NCBI RefSeq assembly: GCF_002910825.1
Contig: NZ_NEUB01000724.1
Coordinates: 1 to 42,049 of the forward strand
Origin: Streptomyces sp. SM1
GTDB taxonomy: Bacteria; Actinomycetota; Actinomycetes; Streptomycetales; Streptomycetaceae
Length of the DNA stretch: 42,049 nucleotides
Direction of reading: 5' to 3'
The notes beneath the pieces were generated by a model. It was not told the origin of the DNA and did no database searches. It saw nothing but the letters and a program-made list of their open reading frames with translations. Below, in pieces: positions 1 to 9,700 of this stretch; the stretch's first letter is position 1, and each line of letters starts with the position of its first letter. A program made the position numbers and the translations under genes.

Positions 1-98
1 GTCGCGCCGGAGTCGGCGTGGGCGGCGGCCGCGCCCGCGGCGAGCACACCCGTGGCGGCCGCCATCGTCATCAGGCCCTTGCGGGTGACCTGTCGCAT
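1..98 (-). CDS. chpC: Chaplin, N-terminal part (long type), cut by window start
   Basis: The first 32 codons of a secreted chaplin, a hydrophobic surface protein that coats aerial hyphae and spores. The visible product begins MRQVTRKGLMTMAAATGVLA and runs into an Ala-rich hydrophobic stretch ending AHADSGA, a typical Sec signal peptide and mature start. The ATG at 98 is preceded by GCAGGGA at good spacing. The rest, including the chaplin domains, lies outside the window. The N-terminus matches long, sortase-anchored chaplins. In S. coelicolor chpC sits next to chpH, which is the gene following here, so chpC is the likely identity (synteny from memory). Confidence 0.75.
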   Translation of the reverse strand, partial: MRQVTRKGLMTMAAATGVLAAGAAAAHADSGA

Positions 99-266
99 TG
101 CTGAAATCCCTGCCTTCGACCTGGTGCCGGGAAGTGGCGTCACGCTCTGCTTCCCGGTCTTCTGACGTTTCCGGGAGACCGGTCGGCCCCGGAGCGCATG
201 GCACGCGCTCCGGGGCCGACGGGCTCGAGCCCTCAGCGGGCACGCCCCAGAGGGCGAGGCACAACG

Positions 267-500
267 TCAGGCGTTGACGCAGGTGTTGCCGAAGGCGGGG
301 TTCAGCAGACCGATCACGGAGACCGTGTTGCCGCAGACGTTCACCGGAACGTGGATCGGGGCCTGGATGACGTTGCCGGAAATGACACCCGGGGAGTGCA
401 CGGCGGCACCCTGGGCACCCGAGTCGGCGGCGGCCATGCCCGCGCCCGCGAGAACCAGACCACCCGTGGCAGCGGCGACGGCGACGACCTTCTTGAGCAT
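267..500 (-). CDS. chpH: Short chaplin ChpH
   Basis: A 77-residue secreted chaplin that assembles into amyloid-like fibrils on aerial structures and lowers surface tension. It starts MLKKVVAVAAATGG, has a hydrophobic signal peptide ending near AAADSGAQG, then one chaplin domain of about 40 residues (GVISGNVIQAPIHVPVNVCG to the C-terminus NTCVNA) with the two conserved cysteines that form an intramolecular disulphide. The ATG at 500 has a near-perfect AAGGAGG four bases upstream (505-511), so the longer frame starting at 542 is not used. A single chaplin domain with no sorting signal makes it a short chaplin, and the sequence closely resembles ChpH. The next gene on the strand is a long chaplin. 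Confidence 0.9.
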   Translation of the reverse strand: MLKKVVAVAAATGGLVLAGAGMAAADSGAQGAAVHSPGVISGNVIQAPIHVPVNVCGNTVSVIGLLNPAFGNTCVNA

Positions 501-652
501 TGTTCCTCCTTGTTGGCAAAGCGATCCAAAGTCGCGGATCACATCACGGGTAACGAGGAGGGAGTAATGAGGCTACGAGCTTATCGTCGCATTCACTCTT
601 CCCGGTCAACTCTGCACGCCTGCACGATTATCGGGTTCATCGGCTTACCGGC

Positions 653-1978
653 TCAGGACGCGTCCAGGAAGCGGTCGAGCACCCGCACGCCGAACTTCAG
701 GCCGTCCACCGGGACCCGCTCGTCGACCCCGTGGAACATCCCCGCGAAGTCCAGCTCCGGGGGCAGCTTCAGCGGCGCGAAGCCGAAGCAGCGGATGCCG
801 AGGTCGTCGAAGGACTTGGCGTCGGTACCGCCGGAGAGCATGTACGGCACCGCCCTGGCGATCGGGTCCTCGGCGCTCAGCGCGGTCTGCATGGCGTCGA
901 CGAGCCGGCCGTCGAAGTCGGTCTCCAGCGCCTTGTCGGCGTGCACGTCCTCGCGCCGCACGCGCGGGCCGAGGATGCGGTCGAGGTCGGCGAGGAACTC
1001 CTCCTCGTGGCCGGGCAGGAAGCGCCCGTCGACGTGCGCGGTGGCCTGGCCGGGGATGACGTTGACCTTGTAGCCGGCTCCGAGCTGGGTGGGCGCCGCC
1101 GAGTTGCGCAGCGTGGTGCCGATCATCCGGGCGATGCCGCCGAGCTTGGCGAGGGTCTCCTCCATGTTCTCCGGGTCGAGCTCGGTACCGAGCGCGTCGG
1201 AGAGCTCGTCCAGGAACGCCCGTACCGTCTTGGTGACCCTGACCGGCCACTTGTGCCGGCCGAGGCGGGCGACGGCCTCGCACAGTTCGGTGATGGCGTT
1301 GTCGTCGTTGGTCATCGAGCCGTGGCCCGCGGTGCCGTCGACGGTGAGCCGCATCCAGTGCATGCCCTTCTCGGCGGTCTCGACGAGGTAGAGGCGCAGC
1401 TTCTCGTTGACGGTGAAGGAGAACCCGCCGACCTCGCCGATCGCCTCGGTGACGCCCTCGAACAGCCCGGGATGCTCGCGCACCAGGTGCTTGGCGCCGT
1501 AGGTGCCGCCGGCCTCCTCGTCCGCGAGGAAGGCGAGGACGATGTCGCGCGGGGGCTTGCGTCCGCTGCGCATCCGGTCGCGCACGACCGCGAGGGTCAT
1601 GGCGTCCATGTCCTTCATGTCGACGGCGCCGCGTCCCCACACGCAGCCGTCGGCGACCTCCCCGGAGAAGGGGTGGTGGGTCCAGTCGTCCGCGTTGGCC
1701 GGCACGACGTCGGTGTGGCCGTGGATGAGCAGCGCGGGCCGGGACGGGTCCTCGCCCTCGATCCGGGCCACCGTGGAAGCGCGTCCCGGGTGCGACTCGA
1801 AGATCTGCGGTTCCAGGCCCACCTCGGCGAGCTTCTCGGCGACGTACTCCGCCGCCTTGCGCTCGCCGGGGCCCGAGTGGTCGCCGTAGTTGCTGGTGTC
1901 GATCCGGATCAGCTCGCGGCAGAGGTCCACGACCTCGTCCTCACCGGTGACGCCCTTGGCCGTGTCCGTCTCACTCAC
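653..1978 (-). CDS. M20 family metallopeptidase (ArgE/DapE/CPG2 type)
   Basis: A 441-residue cytosolic zinc-dependent peptidase or deacylase of the M20/M28 fold. Visible catalytic elements: HTD at residues 88-90 (first metal ligand), the GRGAVDMK segment with Asp120 as bridging ligand, and DEE at 153-155 with the catalytic Glu. A dimerisation/lid domain follows (about 200-320), with the conserved GTAGHGS stretch, and a late metal His lies near MFHGVDERVP. The GTG start at 1978 has GGAGGAAG upstream. Substrate cannot be read from sequence; Streptomyces relatives are annotated as M20/M25/M40 peptidases or acetylornithine deacetylase-like. It is a single-gene unit, with a 152-bp chpH promoter region on one side and tRNA-Leu on the other. 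Confidence 0.9.
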   Translation of the reverse strand: MSETDTAKGVTGEDEVVDLCRELIRIDTSNYGDHSGPGERKAAEYVAEKLAEVGLEPQIFESHPGRASTVARIEGEDPSRPALLIHGHTDVVPANADDWTHHPFSGEVADGCVWGRGAVDMKDMDAMTLAVVRDRMRSGRKPPRDIVLAFLADEEAGGTYGAKHLVREHPGLFEGVTEAIGEVGGFSFTVNEKLRLYLVETAEKGMHWMRLTVDGTAGHGSMTNDDNAITELCEAVARLGRHKWPVRVTKTVRAFLDELSDALGTELDPENMEETLAKLGGIARMIGTTLRNSAAPTQLGAGYKVNVIPGQATAHVDGRFLPGHEEEFLADLDRILGPRVRREDVHADKALETDFDGRLVDAMQTALSAEDPIARAVPYMLSGGTDAKSFDDLGIRCFGFAPLKLPPELDFAGMFHGVDERVPVDGLKFGVRVLDRFLDAS

Positions 1979-2190
1979 GTGCTTCCTCCCGCTGCTGGTG
2001 TCCCTGCTGGTGTTCGCGCTGGTGGGTCGTCCTCATCCTCCCTCCCCCGCGGGCCCACCCCAAGCCCCGGCCCGGCCCGTCACGCGCCGTTCACGCCAGG
2101 ACGCGGCGGGGCGGGGTGATCGGCCACCCCGGAACACCTGGTAATGTTTACGTCGTCGCCGCAGGGGGAAACCCGCGCGACAGACACCTT

Positions 2191-2278
2191 GTCCGGGTGG
2201 CGGAATGGCAGACGCGCTAGCTTGAGGTGCTAGTGCCCTTTATCGGGCGTGGGGGTTCAAGTCCCCCCTCGGACACCA
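2191..2278 (+). tRNA. tRNA-Leu (anticodon GAG)
   Basis: Cloverleaf read by eye. The acceptor stem is GTCCGGG (2191-2197) with CTCGGAC (2268-2274), discriminator A at 2275 and an encoded CCA at 2276-2278. The anticodon arm CTAGC/GCTAG encloses loop TTGAGGT, giving anticodon GAG. A long class-II variable arm (TGCCCTTTATCGGGCG) follows, then a T-arm GGGGG-TTCAAGT-CCCCC. The long variable arm and GAG both fit leucine (CUC/CUU). A strong hairpin lies directly downstream. The accessory block begins about 100 bp after its 3' end. Confidence 0.95.
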
Positions 2279-2287
2279 GTGAGGTCT

Positions 2288-2327
2288 TCGAAGGGCTCTT
2301 GGTCACCAAGGGCCCTTCGATATTTTC
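2288..2327 (+). terminator. Intrinsic terminator after tRNA-Leu
   Basis: A stem of TCGAAGGGC (2288-2296) with GCCCTTCGA (2312-2320) continues through CTTGG/CCAAG around a TCA triloop, about 15 bp with one T/G wobble, then TATTTT. It begins 10 bp after the tRNA 3' end. It is symmetrical enough also to stop minus-strand transcripts leaving the defence block. Confidence 0.8.
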
Positions 2328-2374
2328 CCGTCAAGCCGGCGGCTTTGCCGCAGGTGGACACGAACCAGGCCGGG

Positions 2375-3121
2375 TCAGATCCCAGGCAGAAGAGCAGTAC
2401 GAACGTCCGGGTCACGCAGCAGGTCGAGGGCTTCGGACTCCTCCGCGAAGATGTCTTCGGCACCGGGGGCGAGCGCCTGGTGGAACATGGCGTGGACGAC
2501 GTCGGCGGTCGGCTGTTCCCAGATGGTGACCGCGCAGTCCGCGGCGTCCTCCAGGTCACCCTTGTCGACGGCGACGCGCCATTCCCTCAGCAGGAGCGGG
2601 GTGATCCGGTAGGCGTTGAGCCGCCCTCGGACGAGGATGCCCCGGTTGAGGCCGAAAACCTTGATCGTCTCCTTACCCTTGTCCGTGAGGTGCACGTACA
2701 CGCCGGTACCGAGCGAGAGGTGCAGGTGTACCGCAGGGTCCTCGCTGCTCGGGTCGATGAGCAGGGGCGTGCCGTCGGCGGCCAGCGGGTAGACATCACG
2801 CTTCAAGTGGCTGTTGCACAGGGAGCACGCCAGGAGGTGGTTGCTCCAGTCGAAGGTCCGTAACGGATTCTCGCGGACGGGCTCGAAGTGGTCGATGTCC
2901 GTGCCCTGGTTGTCTCCGCAGTACATGCAGCGTTCCAGGCCGGGCGCCATCTCCGCCAGGGCTGTACGCAGGGCCGGGTGTACGTGCCTCCGTACAGTCG
3001 TGTGCTTCCATAACTGCTTCGCCCGCTGCCGTGGGACGGGTGCCTGCCCGATGTCGTCCGTGTGACCGGCCATGGCCGTCAGGGTCTGCCGCGGGAGGGC
3101 CCCTCGGGTGATGCGGATCAC
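2375..3121 (-). CDS. ptuB: HNH endonuclease, PtuB-like (Septu-type partner)
   Basis: A 248-residue HNH nuclease. The zinc/HNH core is visible: C65-x2-C68 (CMYCGD), then DIDHFEP with Asp77 and His78, then N94-H95, and C99-x2-C102 followed by Asn103 (ACSLCNSHLK). This Cys4-supported HNH arrangement is that of PtuB and McrA-like nucleases. Its GTG start at 3121 overlaps the stop of the upstream AAA ATPase by four bases (GTGA), implying translational coupling. In Septu systems PtuA (ATPase) and PtuB (HNH) form a complex that degrades invading nucleic acid; here the pairing and order fit, but the assignment is by architecture. It is the last gene of the block and ends 48 bp from the tRNA terminator. 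Confidence 0.75.
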   Translation of the reverse strand: MIRITRGALPRQTLTAMAGHTDDIGQAPVPRQRAKQLWKHTTVRRHVHPALRTALAEMAPGLERCMYCGDNQGTDIDHFEPVRENPLRTFDWSNHLLACSLCNSHLKRDVYPLAADGTPLLIDPSSEDPAVHLHLSLGTGVYVHLTDKGKETIKVFGLNRGILVRGRLNAYRITPLLLREWRVAVDKGDLEDAADCAVTIWEQPTADVVHAMFHQALAPGAEDIFAEESEALDLLRDPDVRTALLPGI

Positions 3122-4494
3122 GAATCACCCCGGGTGCGGCCCGAGTGGCGCCGGACCGTGATCTCGTCGACGCGGGTCGCCGGGGAACTGGTCAGTTTGC
3201 GCTTCAGGGCCCGGTAGTGGGCCTTCTCCTCCTCGTTGGCACGGCCGCGCACCACGTCCAGTTCCAGGGCGATGAGCTCGTCCCGCTTCTGCTCGGCCTT
3301 CTCCGAGTACGGGGTGTCGAGCCCGAACAGGTCGGAGAGCACGGCGTCGTCCCCGCTGCCGAAGATGATGCGGTCGTAGAGGTGCTCGGGCACGACTTCC
3401 ACCGGGCTGTCCTCGTCCGGGCCCGGGAGCCGGATCAGGCCGCCCGGGTCGGCCGCCTGGCAGATGTACGGGCTGTGCGTGGTGACGATGAACTGGATGT
3501 TCGGGAAGTGGGCCTTCAGCCAGCCGCCGATCCGCTTCTGCCAGGAGACGTGCAGATGGGCGTCGATCTCGTCGATGATGACGACGCCCGAACTCGGCAC
3601 GTTCGGGACACCGTCGGTCGTGTCGAGGAGGAGTTCGCCGTAGGCGTCGTGGATCTGCTTGAGGATGTCCACGACCAGGGCGGCCACCGTCCGGTAACCG
3701 TCGCTCATCTCCCGCAGCGGGAACTTGTGGTTCCCGTTCCTGACCCACAGGCCTTCGGAGTCGACGCTGTCGATGCGGTAGTCGTCGGGGAGGAGACTGT
3801 CACCGAGGATGGCCAGCGCGGCGGCCTTGAGGTCCCGGGCACCCTCGCGGTCCTCGAAGGCGCGCAGATGCTGCTCGATGAGCCAGCTCACCCCCTCGGC
3901 CAGGGAGGCGTCCTCGTGGAAGAGGCTGGTCAGCCGGGCGACAGGACCCGAGGTGGACATCAGCCGCTGGATGTCGCTGGAACCGCCCGCCAGTCTGCGG
4001 AAGGGGCCGTACCCCGCGCAGAACCATCCCACGGGGTTGTCGGCCCACGGGCCGCGCAGGGCGACGGGGCGCGCCTTCTGGTAGCCGATGGGCATCAGCG
4101 ACGGCTGGCCGGACCTGCTGGAGCCCGGCTTGCCGGAGAGCGACCCCTCGTTGGAGGCGGTCCACCGCAGCCCGGCCCAGATGGGCAGGGCCGGGCGCCT
4201 TCCCGCCGTGAACTCATCGTCCTCGGCGTCGTGGACCAGGCACACCTCCGCCTTCGCCACCCTCTCGTCCCGGGCGACCCAGGTCTCGAACCCGGGAACG
4301 AGACTTCGGGCGACCCCCGGCCCGCTGACCGCTAGAGCGAGTGCGCGCAGCAGCGTCGTCTTCCCCGAGCCGTTACGGCCGGCCAGCACCGTCCAGCCGG
4401 CGTACGAGCCGTCGGGCCGGGTCAGGTCGAGGTCGACTGTGCGTGCACCGTGGAACGACCTGATGTTCCGTAGGCGCAGATTCTTGAGGTACAT
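3118..4494 (-). CDS. ptuA: AAA/ABC-type ATPase, PtuA-like (Septu-type)
   Basis: A 458-residue SMC/OLD-like ATPase without a TOPRIM tail. The N-terminal strand MYLKNLRLRNIRSF is the usual RecF/OLD opening. Walker A is GRNGSGKTT (about 39-47), an ABC-signature-like SDGYRT lies in the second half, Walker B is VVIIDEIDAHLH and the H-switch is VTTHSP. The ATG at 4494 is chosen because homology starts there; upstream residues in the frame are low-complexity. Its stop overlaps the HNH gene start. A 94-bp gap separates it from the upstream helicase, the largest gap inside the block, so the ATPase/HNH pair may be an independent cassette. Alternative: a generic AAA_15/AAA_21 ATPase of another two-gene defence pair. 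Confidence 0.75.
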   Translation of the reverse strand: MYLKNLRLRNIRSFHGARTVDLDLTRPDGSYAGWTVLAGRNGSGKTTLLRALALAVSGPGVARSLVPGFETWVARDERVAKAEVCLVHDAEDDEFTAGRRPALPIWAGLRWTASNEGSLSGKPGSSRSGQPSLMPIGYQKARPVALRGPWADNPVGWFCAGYGPFRRLAGGSSDIQRLMSTSGPVARLTSLFHEDASLAEGVSWLIEQHLRAFEDREGARDLKAAALAILGDSLLPDDYRIDSVDSEGLWVRNGNHKFPLREMSDGYRTVAALVVDILKQIHDAYGELLLDTTDGVPNVPSSGVVIIDEIDAHLHVSWQKRIGGWLKAHFPNIQFIVTTHSPYICQAADPGGLIRLPGPDEDSPVEVVPEHLYDRIIFGSGDDAVLSDLFGLDTPYSEKAEQKRDELIALELDVVRGRANEEEKAHYRALKRKLTSSPATRVDEITVRRHSGRTRGDS

Positions 4495-4525
4495 ATCTCG
4501 TCCGCCCGCATCCCGTTCAGAGGTG

Positions 4526-4548
4526 GGAGCCGAACAGCGGCCGGCTCC
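4526..4548. other. Small hairpin upstream of the ATPase gene
   Basis: GGAGCCG (4526-4532) and CGGCTCC (4542-4548) form a 7-bp stem with a 9-base loop in the gap between the SF1 helicase and the AAA ATPase. There is no U-run, so it is not a convincing terminator; it could be an attenuator or RNA-processing site, or chance in GC-rich DNA. Confidence 0.3.
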
Positions 4549-4588
4549 GCGGCGACTGTAACGTGCTGCTCCGACAAAACACCCCAGG

Positions 4589-6733
4589 TCAGTGACCACC
4601 CTCCAGGAACGGGCTGCGTGGGCCCGCCCAGGTGATGGCGAGCTGTTCGCGGGCCCTGGTGGCGGCGACGAACAGCAGGGAGCGTTCGCGCTGCAGGTCA
4701 CGCTGGTGCTGCAGACGGTCCTCGGACGCGGGGGTCATGGCACCGGGCTGGGGAACGTGGTCCGCGCCGACGCCGATGATCGCGACCGCGCGGTACTCCA
4801 GCCCCTTGATCCGGTGCATCGTCATCACGTGCACTCCGGCACCGATCTCCGGGGTCTGCCGTGACATCACCTGGACGGCCTTGATGCCCGCGCCGTTCAG
4901 CGCTTCCACCGCCGCCTTGACGAGCTTGTTGGTCCGGGCGGTGACGACGATCTCGTCCTCCTTCAGCCCTTCTCCCAGCCAGCCCTTGATCCGGGTGATC
5001 AGGCCGGCGAGCTCGGCGGCCGTGGAGGGGTACTCGACGAACTCCGGCCTGGCTCCCCCGAGGACGGACCGGTAGCCCGCCAGGTCCTCGGTCGAGTCGT
5101 CGAGGTCGTCGAACTTCGCGTCGCCCAGCAGGCTCAGGGAGGTGCCGAGGATCTGCCGGGTGGTGCGGTAGTTCAGGGTGAGCCGCTTGGAGCGTCCGCC
5201 TCGCACGTTGATGCCGTGGGCGCTCAGCGGGGTCTGGTTGCCGTAGATCCTCTGGTGGGCGTCGCCGACGATGAACAGGTCGTCCTCGCCGTCCGGGACC
5301 AGTGCCCGCAGCAGCTTCCAGTGCGCGGCGTGCAGGTCCTGGGCCTCGTCCACGACGATGTGCCGGTACGGGCGCGTCTCGTCGTTCCAGCCGGAGGCGA
5401 TCCGGGCGGCCTGGGCGGCGAGCTGGGTGACGCCGACCTCGCCGGCCGCGTCCAGCCGGTGTTCGAAGGCTTCGATCAGCCCCCACACCTGGGCGCGTTC
5501 GGGGCGGTTGAGGCGTCTGCCGCGGCCGGCCCGGCCGGCGGCGAAGTACGCGTCGCGGCTGCGTACGTCCTGGGCCAGGACGACCTGCTTCCACTCCGCC
5601 TCGAGGAAGCGTGCGTCCCAGCGGTGTGACTGCGGCTCGTCGGCGACTTCCTCCCAGCGCGTGCGGATCTCGTCGTCACCGAGCGGCTTCGGGGTCTTGG
5701 TGCCGAAGATGTCCTTGGCTATGCCGTAGGAGACCTTGTCGATGTTGCGGACGTCGACCTTCGCCGTGAGCTGTGCGCCGCCGAGGTCCTCCAGCAGGGA
5801 GCGCAGCAGTTCGGCGAGGGTGGTGGTGTAGGTGGTGAGCAGGATCGCCTGGCCCGGCGGCATCCGTTCGGCCAGGGCCCTGACCCGGTGGAGGGCCACG
5901 ACGGTCTTGCCCGTGCCGGGGCCGCCGGTGACGCGCACCGAGCCCTTGTTGGGGGTCTTGCGCTCGGCCAGGGCGCGCTGTGCCGGGTGCAGGAAGATCC
6001 GCCAGGCCGACAGCGGCTCGGACATGATCTGCTTGAACTCGGCGACGTCGCCGGTGATGACGAACGACTCCTTGGTCGCGGGGCGTTCGTTGGCGGCCTC
6101 GTAGTCCTCCGGGTCGACGGTGTCGCTGGTGGCGGCCACCGAGCTGACCTGTTCCCAGACCTGCTCGACGGTCATGCCGTCGGCGAGGCAGAGGATGACG
6201 TCCCGGGCGAGTTTCGGCAGGTGCTCGACGAAGCCGAGGATGGCGTCGACGCTGCGGATCTCCCGCAGGGCGGGGACGACCGAGGGGTGGACGCCGAGCC
6301 GGTCGAAGTCCGCGTCGGAGACCTCGGCGAAGACCGACGGCTCGGCCTGCCGTGCGGAGGCCTTGGCGGGCTGTCCGCTGAGGGTGCCCTCGACACTCGC
6401 CAGGTTGATCAGTTCGACACCGCCGGTGACCTTGTTGATGTCGAAGATGATGTGGGAGGCGAGGGTGTAGGCGTCGTCGTGCGGCAGTACCGCGACCAGG
6501 TAGTAGATCCGGTCGGCGTAGTGCATCAGCACGGCCCGGAAGTTGTCGTTGATCCTGGCCGTGCGGACCCGCTTGTCCCGGCCGCCCTTCGGCGGCTTGA
6601 GGTTGAGTCCGTTGGCGTCCGGGTCGCGCTGCATCTTCATGATGAACTGCAGCACCTGCGCCTGGACGGCTCCGTCCAGGGCGTCGTAGTACTTGCCGAA
6701 GACGTCTGCCATGACGACCTGGGCCTTGGACAT
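4589..6733 (-). CDS. RelE-like/SF1 (UvrD/Rep-type) helicase fusion
   Basis: A 714-residue protein. Residues about 8-95 look like a RelE/ParE-type small fold (VFGKYYDALDGAVQAQVLQF, then a basic stretch KPPKGGRDKRVRTARI and a strand RAVLMHYADRIYYL). After a linker comes a complete SF1A helicase: Walker A GGPGTGKT (270-277), DEAQD (462-466), GDAHQRIYG (490-498), LNYRTT, the later MTMHRIKGLEYRAV and the C-terminal FVAATRARE motif. It should translocate 3'-5' on ssDNA using ATP. The ATG shares one base with the stop of the upstream giant helicase (TGATG), so they are translationally coupled. The role of the N-terminal domain is unknown; it may be a nuclease, an RNA/DNA-binding module or a relic. 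The helicase call is firm, the RelE-like call is by pattern. Confidence 0.85.
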   Translation of the reverse strand: MSKAQVVMADVFGKYYDALDGAVQAQVLQFIMKMQRDPDANGLNLKPPKGGRDKRVRTARINDNFRAVLMHYADRIYYLVAVLPHDDAYTLASHIIFDINKVTGGVELINLASVEGTLSGQPAKASARQAEPSVFAEVSDADFDRLGVHPSVVPALREIRSVDAILGFVEHLPKLARDVILCLADGMTVEQVWEQVSSVAATSDTVDPEDYEAANERPATKESFVITGDVAEFKQIMSEPLSAWRIFLHPAQRALAERKTPNKGSVRVTGGPGTGKTVVALHRVRALAERMPPGQAILLTTYTTTLAELLRSLLEDLGGAQLTAKVDVRNIDKVSYGIAKDIFGTKTPKPLGDDEIRTRWEEVADEPQSHRWDARFLEAEWKQVVLAQDVRSRDAYFAAGRAGRGRRLNRPERAQVWGLIEAFEHRLDAAGEVGVTQLAAQAARIASGWNDETRPYRHIVVDEAQDLHAAHWKLLRALVPDGEDDLFIVGDAHQRIYGNQTPLSAHGINVRGGRSKRLTLNYRTTRQILGTSLSLLGDAKFDDLDDSTEDLAGYRSVLGGARPEFVEYPSTAAELAGLITRIKGWLGEGLKEDEIVVTARTNKLVKAAVEALNGAGIKAVQVMSRQTPEIGAGVHVMTMHRIKGLEYRAVAIIGVGADHVPQPGAMTPASEDRLQHQRDLQRERSLLFVAATRAREQLAITWAGPRSPFLEGGH

Positions 6734-9700
6734 CAGCGGTTCTCCAAACGCTCGGCCAGCTCGGCCACATCAACAGTTTCGGCGTGGGCGACGTGCCAGC
6801 CGGCCGCCGCGAACGCCGCGTCCCGGTCCTCGTTCGTGTCGAGGAAGACGGCCACCCTGGCGTCGGGCCAGGCGAGTTCCGCCTGCTCCGACAGCCGTTC
6901 GTCGAGCTCGAAGCCGACCTCCGGCGCGCCGTAGCGGCGCGTGTGGGCTTCCTTGACGAGGGCGAACAGCAGTTCCTCGACCTGGGGCGCGGCCCACTCG
7001 ACCGCTTCCGCCCAGGGCTGCGGCAGTTGCTCGGGCACGCCGCTCGTGGTCGGCAGCGCGCCCGCGAGGAGGGCGACCGCGTGCGCGTCCACCTGTCCGG
7101 CCGTGGACGCGGCCACCTGGTGGAACGAGCGCGGCAGGGCGGGACCGTGGGTGCCCGTCAGCAGTTGCAGCAGGTTGGACCAGCGCAGCCAGTCGGCCCA
7201 CCGCCGGCGGTGGGCGGGCTCGGCGACGGCCTCGTCACGGTCGTCGAGGACGGTGAAGGCGGACCAGGCGGACATGCCGGGCTGTCCGGTGGAGGGCTCG
7301 GCCCTCCGGTCGAGCAGGCCGATGACGCGCAGCCCGCCCGGTGTGCGGGCGTCCAGTGCCATGGCGTCGGCGGCCGGCCGGCCCACTGCGGTGGGCAGGG
7401 GGTCGCCGGCCAGTATCCGCGGCAGTCGCTCGCCCACGGCCTGCCGGTCGACCGGCTGCCGCGACGCCCCGCCCCCGGCGAAGCCGCCGATCAGGGCGGC
7501 GGCCTTGCGGGCCCACTTCTCCGCGTCCGGATCGGCCAGTACCGCCAGCAGGGTTTCGATCGGATTGCGCAGCACCGGGTCCAGGGTGTCCTCCGGACGT
7601 GCGCCGCCGGTCAGGGACTGGTGGATCTGCCGGGCCGTCCGCAGCGCGTGGTCGCCGAGGAGCGGTTCCGCGGGCGTGCGCACCTCGCGGTCGGCCGAGG
7701 TTCCCTCCACGGCCGCCTTCCAGGCCATGACGTCGGCGTGGGTGAACTGCCACACCTGTGTGCCGTCGGCGCGCAGCGCCTCGCGCTTGGCCGCGTCGTC
7801 GGCGATCCGGTTGATGCCGGCGCTGGCGTGGTACGCGTAGCCGTCGAGGAAGACGGCGATACGGGTGGAGGGCCCGTCGATCCGGGTCAGCAGGTAGTCC
7901 GGCTCGCTGGGCGCGGAGGTCAGCTGGCGTACGTGGTCCTGGAAGAGCCAGCGGGTGGTGCCGCCGTCGGGCCGGGTGAAGCGCAGCTCGTACTCCATGC
8001 CGCGTTCGCCGGCGCGGGGCGTCACCGTGCCGGTCTCCTGCGGGCGGCTGCCCCACTCGACGAGGGTGCGGACGAACTGTGCCTCCAGTTCGCTGTCGGC
8101 GAGCTGGTCGATGCGCACGCCGGACAGGGTGTCGACGTCCTCGGTGTCCCAGTCGGTGAGGATCTCGTCGAGGAGTTCCCGGGCGACGCGCAGCGAGGCG
8201 TGGGGGTGTTCGTCGCTTCTGACGTGCGGCAGCAGGCACCGGTGGCAGGGGGTGCGGATGTTCTCCTTGCCGCAGGGGCAGTCCCGCAGCGCGGTCTGGG
8301 CGAGGGTCAGCACCCGGTGCAGCACGGTGCGGTCGGCGAGGTGTTCCAGGTAGCCCGTGCCGCCCGGCATGGAGTCGTGCAGGACGAGGAACCGGCGGCG
8401 CAGCTCCTGCGTGCCGCCCGGCATGGTGGCCGTGACGACCCGCAAGTGGTCGGGGGCGCCGCCGAAGTGCTTGGTGATGCCCAGCAGCAGCGCCGCCTTG
8501 AAGGACACCAGCCGGGTCTCCAGGTGCAGGGTGGAGAAGGGCAGCAGGATCCGCAGCGCCTGGGTCGTCAGCTCGTGTGCGAGGACGAGCCGCCGCACCG
8601 GTTCGGCGTCGATCCCGTCGTCCTTGTGGCCGCACCAGTACGCGTGCCGGGTGCCGATCCGCTGGGCGCTGCGGTCCCATGCCTGCGGGTGCGCGCCGCG
8701 TACGGCCCCGCATTCCAGGCAGGTCTCGAAGCCGGGGACCTGGACCTGCTCCCCGGCGATCTGGTGCTCGGGGCCCGCGAGGGCGGCCGGTCCGAGGTTG
8801 AGGGTGCGGATGGTGGCCTCGCGCGCGAACTCGACACCGAACGGCAGGTCCCCCTTCCGCTTCCAGGCCCGCAGCCCCTGGGGCTGGTCCGGGTCGATGT
8901 CGACCAGTGTGAGGTCGGCGAACCGGCGCCGTTCGCGCTCGTCGCGCTCGTCGGTGAGCCGTGCGTCCTCGCGGCGTTCGCGGGCGGTGACACGCTCGGG
9001 CACGAGGACGGTGTGCAGCGCGCCCGGGTCGCCGATCTGCGCGGCCCGGCAGCGGGGGCAGGCGGTCAGGTCGGGGCCGCTCTCGGCGGTGGCGACGTAG
9101 CCGCACTCGGGGCAGAGACGCCACTGGGCGTAGGCGGTGTCGCCCTCGCCGGCGCCCAGGTCGACGCCGTTGACGATGTACTTGTAGCCGTCGCTGTGGA
9201 AGGTGTTGCCGGGCGCGAGCTCCAGCAGGCCGGTGCGCGAGCCGCGCCCGTACTCGGTCAGTTTCTCCTGGAACTCGCCGTCGGCGTCCTTCCACCACAG
9301 GGTCGCGTCCAGGAGCGTGGCGTCGTCGTGCAGCGTGTAGTTGGGCAGCAGGCCGAGCCGGACCATGGCGTTGACCGAGTTCTCGCCGACCAGGGCGTCC
9401 CGGCGCTTGTTGACGGACCTGCGCTCCGCGTAGAGCTGGCGGCGCTGTTCGTCGCGTTCGCGGTCGCCGGAGGCGGTGGACAGGGCGTCGAAGGCGCGGC
9501 CGATCTGCCGGGAGCGGGAGCGCAGCGCCTCCAGGCGCTTGCGCCAGGCGGTGGCGGCCTTGCCCACCGACTCCTCCAGCTTCAGTCCGGCGAACTGCCG
9601 CAGCCCCTGCTGGGCCTCCGGCGACATGGCGGGGAAGAGTGCGATGAAGGAGGAGGCGAGTTCGGCGTGGCGGGCCTGGGCGACGTCCAGGAAGCGGCGG

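Noticed and set aside
2191..2278. tRNA-Leu as an integrase attachment site for the island
   Set aside because: No integrase gene and no duplicate of the tRNA 3' end was seen near 33.4 kb, so site-specific integration is not supported.
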